In this document: positions 17,077 to 23,235 of the stretch, piece after piece
Position numbering within the stretch: the stretch's first letter is position 1
How the letters are laid out: every line of letters starts with the position of its first letter
Assembly (NCBI GenBank): GCA_036394195.1
Contig: DASWFO010000272.1
Coordinates: forward strand, 1 to 28,068
Length of the DNA: 28,068 bases
DNA from: DATJPD01 sp036394195
GTDB lineage: Bacteria; Pseudomonadota; Alphaproteobacteria; CACIAM-22H2
Direction of reading: 5' to 3'
Translations under genes and position numbers: made by a program
The notes under the pieces: generated by a model
Told to the model about the DNA's origin: nothing
The model's input: the letters and a program-made list of their open reading frames with translations, nothing else
Databases searched by the model: none

Positions 17077-17799
17077 TTATTTCTCGCGGTAGCGGTAGCC
17101 TAGACCGTACAGCGTTTCGATGTGCGCGAAATCGTCGTCGAGCACCTTGAATTTTTTGCGCAGGCGCTTGACGTGGCTGTCGATCGTCCGGTCGTCGACA
17201 TAGACGTGCTCGCCATAGGCTGCATCCATCAGGTTGTCGCGGCTCTTCACCATCCCGGGACGCAGCGCCAGCGCCTTCAGCAGCAGGAACTCGGTCACGG
17301 TGAGGTTCACCTCGTTCCCCTTCCACGTGCAGACGTGGCGGGCCGGATCGAGCACCAGATCGCCGCGGGCGATCGTCGCCTCGGCGGTGCCGGCGCCGCC
17401 CGGTGCGGTCGCGGTCTGGCTCAGCTCCTTCCGGCGCAGCAGGGCACGGATGCGCTCGATCAGGAGGCGTTGGGAGAACGGCTTGGTGATGTAGTCGTCC
17501 GCCCCCATGCGCAGGCCGAGCACCTCGTCGACCTCGTCGTCCTTGGAGGTCAGGAAGATCACCGGCATCTGGCTCTGTTTGCGCAGCCGGGCCAGCAGGT
17601 CCATGCCGTCCATTCGCGGCATCTTGATGTCGAGGATGGCGAGATCGGGCGGCTGGGCGGTCAGTCCGCGCAGCGCCTCGGCGCCGTCGGTATAGGTGCG
17701 CACGGTGAACCCCTCGGCCTCCAGTGCCATGGTCACCGAGGCGAGGATGTTGCGGTCGTCGTCGACGAGAGCGATGATTTGAGGCGAAGTCTGAGGCAC
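17077..17799 (-). CDS. chvI: ChvI-family response regulator (OmpR/PhoB type)
   Basis: This 240-residue regulator has a receiver domain with acidic pocket LVDDDRNIL, phospho-acceptor Asp57 in LAILDIKMPRMDG, the switch Thr in IFLTSKDD and Lys in TKPFSQ, then a winged-helix DNA-binding domain from about 140 ending DDRTIDSHVKRLRKKFK and ETLYGLGYRY. It is the cognate partner of ChvG. I chose GTG at 17799 because AGGGAGG lies 8 bases upstream. An in-frame ATG at 17847 would add 16 residues encoded mostly by a tandem DNA repeat and has no ribosome site, so it is less likely. ChvI regulators control exopolysaccharide, motility and acid response genes; targets here are unknown. Confidence 0.95.
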   Translation of the reverse strand: MPQTSPQIIALVDDDRNILASVTMALEAEGFTVRTYTDGAEALRGLTAQPPDLAILDIKMPRMDGMDLLARLRKQSQMPVIFLTSKDDEVDEVLGLRMGADDYITKPFSQRLLIERIRALLRRKELSQTATAPGGAGTAEATIARGDLVLDPARHVCTWKGNEVNLTVTEFLLLKALALRPGMVKSRDNLMDAAYGEHVYVDDRTIDSHVKRLRKKFKVLDDDFAHIETLYGLGYRYREK

Positions 17800-17811
17800 G
17801 GAAATGACCTC

Positions 17812-17844
17812 CCTGACAGCGGCGGGGGCCTGACAGCGGCGGGG
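17812..17844. repeat. Tandem 17-base direct repeat just upstream of chvI
   Basis: CCTGACAGCGGCGGGG occurs at 17812-17827 and 17829-17844, a 17-base period, right next to the ribosome site of chvI. The spacing and position suit a direct-repeat operator for a regulator of the OmpR family, possibly ChvI itself, but simple slippage duplication is equally possible. Confidence 0.7.
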
Positions 17845-17906
17845 CATGAGTCAGGCGTTTATTCGCCGCAACTATGGCCGCAATTAGGCGGGCGGGTGGC
17901 GATTGA

Positions 17907-17937
17907 TTGACGCAGTCCCCAGACGCCGCATTATAGA
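17907..17937 (+). promoter_or_regulatory. Possible promoter of the HugZ-type gene
   Basis: TTGACG (17907-17912) and TATAGA (17932-17937) are separated by 19 bases, slightly longer than ideal; using TTATAG at 17931 gives 18. ATTATAGA is repeated at 17930-17937 and 17945-17952, which offers a second -10 candidate with no good -35 box. Confidence 0.4.
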
Positions 17938-17999
17938 GGAGTTGATTATAGAAGACTGGGGCGTCGGGTTGCAGCACAGCCGCCAAGACGGAGATGGAG

Positions 18000-18050
18000 A
18001 TGAACCCTTGTCGTGTCAACGCATCGCCGGACCCTCGGGCTTGCGCGTGA
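18000..18050 (+). CDS. Possible 16-residue leader ORF before the HugZ-type gene
   Basis: The ORF MNPCRVNASPDPRACA starts at ATG 18000 with GGAG 6 bases upstream, a better ribosome site than that of the downstream gene, and stops at 18050, 25 bases before the next start. Two Cys codons are the only notable content. It could be a leader peptide or simply chance in a leader region; no conservation data are available. Confidence 0.3.
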   Translation: MNPCRVNASPDPRACA

Positions 18051-18075
18051 CCCCCCGGCGCGCCAGGTATTGGCG

Positions 18076-18843
18076 ATGAGCGAGCCCGCCCCCACGGCCG
18101 CCGCCCCGCCCGCGCCGGGCATCACGGCGCGGCACCTGCTGCGCTCGCTCGACCGGGCCTCGCTGGGCACCATCATGCGGCCCGACGCCCCGGGTTCGGG
18201 CATGCCCTACACCTCCCTGGTGATCGTCGCGGTCGATCACGACGCCAGCCCGATCCTGCTCATTTCGGGTCTCGCCGACCACACCAAGAACCTGCTCGTC
18301 AACCCGGCGGTATCGCTGCTCTTCGACGGCACGGGCGGGCTCGCCGAACCCCTCACCGGCCCGCGCGTGACCGTCCAGGGCACCGCACGGCGAAGCGAGG
18401 ACAAGGCGCTCGCCGCCCGTTTCATCGGCCGGCACCCGGGCGCCGCGATGTATGCCGGCTTCAGGGATTTCGGCTTCTGGCGGGTCGAGGTGAGCCGCGC
18501 CCATCTCATCGCCGGCTTCGGCCGCATCCATTGGATCGAGGCCGGCGATCTGTTGTTCGATGCGGGGCCCGCCGCCGCGTTGCGCGAGGCCGAGGCGGAT
18601 ATCATCGCGCATATGAATGGCGAGCATAAGGACGCGGTGCAACTCTACGCCACCAAGCTGCTCGGCCGGCCGGGCGGTGGCGAGTGGACCATGACCGGCG
18701 TCGATCCCGAAGGGGCGGATCTGCGCCGCGACGGGGTCGTGGCCCGCCTGGACTTCGAGCATCCGGTCCATGATGCGGAGGCCGCCCGCGGCGAGCTGGT
18801 CCGGCTGGTCAAAAAAGCCCGGCAGAGCCGAGATGCATCCTAA
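18076..18843 (+). CDS. HugZ-family protein: flavin-reductase-like split barrel plus DUF2470
   Basis: This is a 255-residue cytoplasmic protein with an N-terminal pyridoxamine-phosphate-oxidase-like barrel (about 17-150: ARHLLRSLDRASLGTI, PYTSLVIVAVDHD, LLISGLADHTKNL, VTVQGTARR, FRDFGFWRVEV) and a C-terminal DUF2470 helical-barrel domain (about 168-255) with IIAHMNGEHKDAVQLYA. Proteins with this layout include HugZ of Helicobacter and Campylobacter, which degrades haem, and others with no known substrate. Haem breakdown is therefore only a possibility, and no haem-uptake genes are nearby. The ATG at 18076 has AGG 8 bases upstream; an in-frame GTG at 18013 is a weaker alternative. It is divergent from chvI. 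Confidence 0.88.
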   Translation: MSEPAPTAAAPPAPGITARHLLRSLDRASLGTIMRPDAPGSGMPYTSLVIVAVDHDASPILLISGLADHTKNLLVNPAVSLLFDGTGGLAEPLTGPRVTVQGTARRSEDKALAARFIGRHPGAAMYAGFRDFGFWRVEVSRAHLIAGFGRIHWIEAGDLLFDAGPAAALREAEADIIAHMNGEHKDAVQLYATKLLGRPGGGEWTMTGVDPEGADLRRDGVVARLDFEHPVHDAEAARGELVRLVKKARQSRDAS

Positions 18844-18873
18844 CCGTGGTAGACTCGCCACGGCGAGGCTGTC

Positions 18874-19245
18874 ATGCGTGCAATCCTGGCATCGGTCCTT
18901 TTTGCCGCGGCGGCGACGAGCGCGCCCGCGGCGGCCCAGCAGCTTGGGCCGGGCAGCAACGGCAAGGCGTCCTGCTACGAGGTGCGGAGTGCCGCGCCGT
19001 TCACCATCCTCACCCATGTGATCCTGCCCGACCGCACGCGCAGCGTGGCACGGATCGACAGCAATCAGGTGCAGCGCCACTGCATCGCGGGCCAGCTGTT
19101 CCCCGACGGACGGGTGAATTTCCGCATCGTCAGCGGTCTCGGCCCACCGCTGTTCTCGTGCCAGACCCGGATCGACAAGCCGATCTTCGTCTCCGGCCGG
19201 CAGGATGCCGGCGGCAGCTTCAAATACGACGTGACGTGCTACTGA
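18874..19245 (+). CDS. Small secreted four-cysteine protein, function unknown
   Basis: I do not recognise this 123-residue protein. It starts with a clear signal peptide (MRAILASVLFAAAATSAPAAA) with likely cleavage after Ala21 before QQ. The mature part of about 100 residues has exactly four cysteines (34, 70, 96, 122), the last two residues from the C-terminus, which suggests two disulfides in a small beta-rich periplasmic domain. It starts 31 bases after the HugZ-type stop and is probably co-transcribed. Its end lies 15 bases from the convergent dioxygenase stop. Confidence 0.78.
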   Translation: MRAILASVLFAAAATSAPAAAQQLGPGSNGKASCYEVRSAAPFTILTHVILPDRTRSVARIDSNQVQRHCIAGQLFPDGRVNFRIVSGLGPPLFSCQTRIDKPIFVSGRQDAGGSFKYDVTCY

Positions 19246-19260
19246 CGCGATGTCCGCGGT

Positions 19261-20184
19261 TCACGCCGCGGCGTCGAAATTCTGCACGAAATCCGGCGGC
19301 ACATCAGGGCCCCACAGGAACAGCGAGTCCTCGGCCGGCCAGTCCCGCGCCTCCCACGCCGCGTCATCGGCGATGTAGTCGATGTCGAAGAAATATTCGG
19401 CGAGGGAATTCCACGGGTCGCGGACGTAGTGGAAGAAGTTGGACCCCAGGACGTGGCGGCCGAAGCCCCAGCCGTTCTTCCAGCCCTTGCCCAGCATGCG
19501 CACCGCACCGTAGCCGACCTCGTCCATGCTGCCGACTTCGTAGCTGGCGTGATGAAAGCCCGGCCGGTCCGACTTCGCGAACGCGATCACGTGGTGGTCC
19601 GAGCCGCCGGGGACGCGGATGAAGGCGATGATGTCGCCCGAGCGGTCCGACAGCTTCATGCCCATGGCGTCGGTGTAGAAGGCGATCTGGCGGCCGACAT
19701 CGGGGCTGAACAGGAGCACGTGACCCAGCCGCCACGGATGGACGGCGCGGTCGCGCGGCGGACAGCCGCGGATCGCCGCCTCGCGGGAGAACCCGGCGGT
19801 CGCCTTGGCGATCCCTGCGCGGCGGCGGGCGAGGAAGTCCGTCTTCTGGCAGGTCTTCACCACGACCATGTTGTCGTCGGGGTCGCGGACGGCGAAGACG
19901 GCATTGCCTTCGGCCTTCGGCGCGTCGATGAGCTTGTGGCCCTTGGCCTCGAGCCGCTGCTGCAAGGGCTTCGCCTCGGCCGGTGCCACGCCGAACGTGA
20001 CGTGGTGGAGGCGCCGCCCACGTCCCTCGACGAGGCTCACCGGCTCGGCGTCACCGTCGGCGACCCGGAAGCCCAGGCGGTCGCCGTACTCCCGTGCGAC
20101 GAGGCCGAAATCTTCATAAAAGCGTTTGCCGGCAGGGACATCCGGAACCCGCAACGTATACCCGAGCAGCGAATGAACGGACAT
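19261..20184 (-). CDS. Type I extradiol ring-cleavage dioxygenase (VOC superfamily)
   Basis: This 307-residue protein is made of two vicinal-oxygen-chelate halves (about 1-115 and 150-280). The C-terminal half carries the expected iron ligands: His155 in RLGHVLLF, His211 or His212 in GFHHASYEV, and Glu263 in LAEYFFDIDY, which matches spacing in 2,3-dihydroxybiphenyl and catechol dioxygenases. The N-terminal half lacks an equivalent full set, as usual. It would cleave a catecholic ring next to its hydroxyls; the substrate cannot be told and no degradation genes adjoin it. The ATG at 20184 follows a GAGGAGGAG ribosome site that is complementary to a sequence just upstream. It lies downstream of the hemerythrin gene on the same strand. 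Confidence 0.88.
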   Translation of the reverse strand: MSVHSLLGYTLRVPDVPAGKRFYEDFGLVAREYGDRLGFRVADGDAEPVSLVEGRGRRLHHVTFGVAPAEAKPLQQRLEAKGHKLIDAPKAEGNAVFAVRDPDDNMVVVKTCQKTDFLARRRAGIAKATAGFSREAAIRGCPPRDRAVHPWRLGHVLLFSPDVGRQIAFYTDAMGMKLSDRSGDIIAFIRVPGGSDHHVIAFAKSDRPGFHHASYEVGSMDEVGYGAVRMLGKGWKNGWGFGRHVLGSNFFHYVRDPWNSLAEYFFDIDYIADDAAWEARDWPAEDSLFLWGPDVPPDFVQNFDAAA

Positions 20185-20188
20185 CGCA

Positions 20189-20229
20189 TCTCCTCCTCAA
20201 GTTGCGCCCATTTCACCCTGAGGAGGAGA
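20189..20229 (-). promoter_or_regulatory. Hairpin covering the dioxygenase ribosome site
   Basis: TCTCCTCCTCA (20189-20199) and TGAGGAGGAGA (20219-20229) are perfect 11-base inverted repeats with 19 bases between. On the minus-strand transcript the 5' arm is an anti-Shine-Dalgarno and the 3' arm is the ribosome site itself, ending 4 bases before the ATG. Such a stem would hide the ribosome site unless opened by temperature, a protein or a small RNA. There is no U-run, so a simple terminator is less likely. Confidence 0.55.
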
Positions 20230-20266
20230 GCGTGGCAAGCGTCGTGAGGGCCGCTTGGCGGGCAGG

Positions 20267-20941
20267 TCAGCCGCGTCCCGACATCTGCTTCAGCAGCGAC
20301 ATCTTGAGCTCTTTGAGCTTCTTGCCCAACGCTTCCAGGTCGATGTCGGTGTCGCGGACCTTCGAGAACAGCTCGTTCTCTTCTTCCTTCACGTGGTGCT
20401 TCACGTATTCGCCGAGCACCTTGACCTTGGCCGCGAAGAGGCGGTCGCGCGGCGTCATCGGCTCGATCTCGGCAATCAGCGCCTTGGCGGAGGCGTGCTC
20501 GACCTCGGCCTCATCGAGCAGCTCCTTGAGCTCTTCGTCGGCCTTCTTGCGCGCCGTCGGATAGAAGAGCCTCTCCTCGATTTCGGCGTGGACGGTCAGC
20601 GCCAGGCAGATCTGGCGGGCAAGCTCCTGCTTCGTCGAATTTTCGCCGGCCTGCTCGAACTGGTCGAGAAATCCTTCCACATCGCGATGATCCTGCTCGA
20701 GCAGGGCGACCGCGTCCTCGGCCTCGCTCTTCTGGGTCATCATCTCGGTCATCTTCTTGGCGACGTCGCCGAGCCGTCTCGCCATCGTCGTGAAGGTCGA
20801 GGCGGCGGCTGACCTGGACTGGGAACGCCCCCGGCCCCGCGGCCGTGCACGTCTCGCCTGCGTGGCCCGCTTGCCAGCGGTCCGCGACCGCGCCGGACGC
20901 GCCTGTCGGCTGGATTTGGCTTTCGTATTGGTCCTGGCCAT
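20267..20941 (-). CDS. Hemerythrin-like HHE-domain protein with arginine-rich N-terminal tail
   Basis: This is a 224-residue protein. Residues 75-200 form a hemerythrin four-helix bundle with candidate di-iron ligands His85, His118, Glu122, His149, His182 or His183 and Glu187 in the usual order (H...HxxxE...H...HxxxE). The first 47 residues are a disordered, strongly basic tail (ARTNTKAKSSRQARPARSR and onward) with no acidic residue. Bacterial hemerythrins bind oxygen or react with nitric oxide or peroxide; a nucleic-acid-binding tail would place that chemistry at DNA or RNA, which is inference. The ATG at 20941 has AGGAG 7 bases upstream; an earlier in-frame start adds only six residues and lacks a ribosome site. 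It is probably co-transcribed with the dioxygenase. Confidence 0.88.
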   Translation of the reverse strand: MARTNTKAKSSRQARPARSRTAGKRATQARRARPRGRGRSQSRSAAASTFTTMARRLGDVAKKMTEMMTQKSEAEDAVALLEQDHRDVEGFLDQFEQAGENSTKQELARQICLALTVHAEIEERLFYPTARKKADEELKELLDEAEVEHASAKALIAEIEPMTPRDRLFAAKVKVLGEYVKHHVKEEENELFSKVRDTDIDLEALGKKLKELKMSLLKQMSGRG

Positions 20942-21058
20942 GGCTCCGCTCCTGATCATTTTGGGTTAGCTGGAATTCCGGTGTGCGCCGCCGCTCCGCA
21001 TCAACACGGCGGATGGCGAACGGCGCAAACTGGTAACGGCGCAGCCATGAGCGGGTTC

Positions 21059-21082
21059 CTTGGCGGACGCAATTCCGCCAAG
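21059..21082 (-). terminator. Hairpin downstream of dctA
   Basis: CTTGGCGGA (21059-21067) and TCCGCCAAG (21074-21082) pair perfectly with a 6-base loop, 20 bases past the dctA stop. A second small hairpin GCCCG/CGGGC (21084-21102) abuts the stop codon. No U-run follows on the minus strand, so this is a weak or factor-assisted terminator. Confidence 0.5.
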
Positions 21083-21102
21083 CGCCCGTGCCGTGCGCGG
21101 GC

Positions 21103-22374
21103 CTAGGCTTCGTGCGGGACCGCGGGACGCGCCAGCACCTGGCGCAGATGGGCGGTGTCGACCTCGCCTTCCCATTTGGCGACGACGATGGTGGCCACCG
21201 CGTTGCCGATGATGTTGGTGAGCGCCCGGCACTCGCTCATGAAGCGGTCGATGCCCAGGATCAGCGCCATGCCGGCCACCGGAATCGTCGGCACCACGGC
21301 GAGGGTCGCGGCGAGCGTGATGAAGCCCGAGCCGGTGACGCCGCTGGCGCCTTTTGAGGTCAGCATCGCGACGATCAGGATGGTGAGTTCCTGTCCCAGC
21401 GTCAGCGGCGTGTTGGTGGCCTGGGCGACGAACAGGGCCGCCATGGTCATGTAGATGTTGGTGCCGTCGAGGTTGAACGAGTATCCGGCGGGCACGACGA
21501 GGCCGACCACCGACTTGTCGCACCCGGCTTTTTCCAGCTTTTCCATCAGCGGCGGCAAGGCCGCTTCGGACGAGCTGGTGCCGAGCACGATCAGCAGCTC
21601 CTCTTTGATGTAGGCGATCAGCCGGAAGATGCTGAAGCCAGCGAAATGCGCGATCGTGCCCAGGACGAGCACCACGAACAGGATGGCGGTCAGATAGAAG
21701 ACCCCCATCAGATAGGCCAGGTTCTGAAGCGAGCCGATGCCGTACTGGCCGATGGTGAAGGCCATGGCGCCGAACGCGCCGATCGGCGCGACGCGGACGA
21801 TGACATGGACGAGACGGTAAATCGCCTTGTTCAGGTCGTCGATGAACTGGGTGAGGCGGTGCCCGCGCTCGCCGAGACCCGCGAGGGCAAAGCCGAAGAG
21901 CAGGGAAAAGAACAGGATCTGCAGGATGTCGCCCTTGGCGAACGCGTCGACCGGGCTGCTCGGGATGATGTTCAGGAGGAAATCGACGGTGCTTTGCGAT
22001 TGCGCCTGGCGTGTGAAGTTCGCGATCGCCCGTGCGTCCAGCGTGGCGGGATCGGCGTTGAAGCCCTCGCCGGGACGGAACAGGTTTGCGGTGACCAGCC
22101 CGATCATCAGCGCAAAGGTCGAAACGACCTCGAAATAGACGATCGCCTTGAGGCCGACCCGCCCGACACGCTTCATGTCGTTCATGCCGGCAATGCCGGT
22201 GACGACGGTGCAGAAGATCACCGGGCCGATGATCATGCGGATGAGCTTGATGAAGCCGTCGCCGAGCGGCTTCATCTCGATGCCGAGCGTGGGCCACAGA
22301 TGGCCGAGCATGATGCCGACCGCGATCGCGAACAGCACCTGGACGTAAAGAACCTTATAGAGGGGCGTCTTCAC
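21103..22374 (-). CDS. dctA: C4-dicarboxylate transporter DctA (DAACS family)
   Basis: This 423-residue inner-membrane carrier imports succinate, fumarate and malate with protons or sodium. It has the family hallmarks: FIKLIRMIIGPVIFCTVVTGI near 41-61, hairpin-1 serine motif GTSSSEAALPPLMEKLE (265-281), GYSFNLDGTNIYMTMA (297-312), and TSKGASGVTGSGFI with the substrate-binding region near DRFMSECRALTNIIGNAVA. About eight hydrophobic helices plus two re-entrant loops are visible. The start is GTG at 22374 with GAGGAA about 6 bases upstream. No dctB/dctD pair is nearby, and I see no clear sigma-54 (TGGCAC-N5-TTGCA) site upstream. It appears to be a single-gene transcript. Confidence 0.97.
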   Translation of the reverse strand: MKTPLYKVLYVQVLFAIAVGIMLGHLWPTLGIEMKPLGDGFIKLIRMIIGPVIFCTVVTGIAGMNDMKRVGRVGLKAIVYFEVVSTFALMIGLVTANLFRPGEGFNADPATLDARAIANFTRQAQSQSTVDFLLNIIPSSPVDAFAKGDILQILFFSLLFGFALAGLGERGHRLTQFIDDLNKAIYRLVHVIVRVAPIGAFGAMAFTIGQYGIGSLQNLAYLMGVFYLTAILFVVLVLGTIAHFAGFSIFRLIAYIKEELLIVLGTSSSEAALPPLMEKLEKAGCDKSVVGLVVPAGYSFNLDGTNIYMTMAALFVAQATNTPLTLGQELTILIVAMLTSKGASGVTGSGFITLAATLAVVPTIPVAGMALILGIDRFMSECRALTNIIGNAVATIVVAKWEGEVDTAHLRQVLARPAVPHEA

Positions 22375-22457
22375 GGCGTTTCCTCAGTGTGAATTATCTT
22401 TATCGGGACAACGCCGGACGAGCGTGGCCACTCCCGACACACATTCGGACGTAGCCC

Positions 22458-22515
22458 GGACGCGGCGATCAAAGCAAGCGGTAATAAGGTGCAAACGATC
22501 GCGGACGCGGCGATC
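22458..22515. repeat. 13-base direct repeat upstream of dctA
   Basis: GGACGCGGCGATC occurs at 22458-22470 and 22503-22515, 45 bases apart, in the 5' region of dctA. It may be a regulator site or chance in GC-rich sequence. Nothing else recognisable as a promoter was found in 22375-22533. Confidence 0.5.
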
Positions 22516-22533
22516 GGTTCGCGCGCGAAGGGC

Positions 22534-22566
22534 CCGCAGGGCGGCTCCGGACGAGCCGCCCTGCGG
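22534..22566 (-). terminator. Strong hairpin after the small secreted-protein gene
   Basis: CCGCAGGGCGGCT (22534-22546) and AGCCGCCCTGCGG (22554-22566) form a perfect 13-bp stem with a 7-base loop, starting 20 bases after the stop at 22586. It lies between two minus-strand genes, so it probably separates the small gene from dctA. No long U-run follows. Confidence 0.6.
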
Positions 22567-22585
22567 CGTCAGTCGGACAGGCGGG

Positions 22586-22927
22586 TTAGCGGACGGTCTG
22601 CTGGGCGCGGTCGTACCAGTGCCAGCAGGTCTCTTCGTCGCCGGCCTTCGCCGCGTTCGACGCGGTGTCGAGTTCGGACATCACCGACCCGCGAGTCTCG
22701 GCGCCGGTGGCGAACTGCTGGACCCGCAGACCGATCTGGTCTTGCATCTTGGACACTTCCTTTGCGCACTGGCCGGGCGCCTTGGCCGCCTGGGCCTGCG
22801 CGTGCGCAGCCGACTGCGGCGTGTAGACCGGCTGGTTGGCCTGAGGATAAGGCGACTGCGCGAACGCCGACGTGCCCAGCAGCACGGCAGAGACGGCGAC
22901 AGCCGCGGCGAGAGAAGACTTCACCAT
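22586..22927 (-). CDS. Small periplasmic protein, function unknown
   Basis: I do not recognise this 113-residue protein. It has a signal peptide (MVKSSLAAAVAVSAVLLGTS, cleavage expected after AFA at residue 23), then a Gln/Ala/Pro-rich linker (about 24-50) and a short helical domain with two cysteines (54 and 101) and CWHWYDRAQQ near the end, which could be joined by a disulfide. The ATG at 22927 has AGGAG 8 bases upstream; an in-frame GTG three codons earlier touches the ribosome site and is unlikely. A hairpin CAGCCC/GGGCTG (22965-22981) lies in its leader. Confidence 0.78.
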   Translation of the reverse strand: MVKSSLAAAVAVSAVLLGTSAFAQSPYPQANQPVYTPQSAAHAQAQAAKAPGQCAKEVSKMQDQIGLRVQQFATGAETRGSVMSELDTASNAAKAGDEETCWHWYDRAQQTVR

Positions 22928-23235
22928 AAAGGTCACTCCTGGAAGGATTATGTACGTATGGGTACAGCCCTAAGCGGGCTGAGGCGCACCCGCGAAATCG
23001 GGGTGCTACCGCACCGTATATTCGATCTAAGCCACTAAATCATATTAAGATTTTGTTATAGCGCCTTGTGGTATTTTGCGCTGCAAAACCGGGCATTTGG
23101 CAAGTTCAGACAATACCGACCGGTACAGGTCAATCTGAAAACCCACGGAAACCAAATGCGTAAATCCCACTGGCGGCGCGGGAGCACGGTCGGCGACTGA
23201 GCGGGTGGAAGCGCGGCCGCGGCCGGCCCGCTATC
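22928..23235. other. 308-base gap between polA and the small secreted-protein gene
   Basis: This is the longest gene-free stretch and is more AT-rich than its surroundings, mainly 23025-23160. It should hold the promoter of the small secreted-protein gene on the minus strand. Candidate boxes such as TATAAC and TTGACC occur but none pair at proper spacing. A 6-bp hairpin (22965-22981) is the only clear structure. No coding frame of note is seen. Confidence 0.7.

Noticed and set aside
15259..17103. Long plus-strand open frame opposite chvG
   Set aside because: Compositionally biased antisense frame; the minus strand encodes a complete histidine kinase with all boxes.
22375..22533. Sigma-54 promoter for dctA
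   Set aside because: No TGGCAC-N5-TTGCA-like pair at proper spacing on the minus strand.
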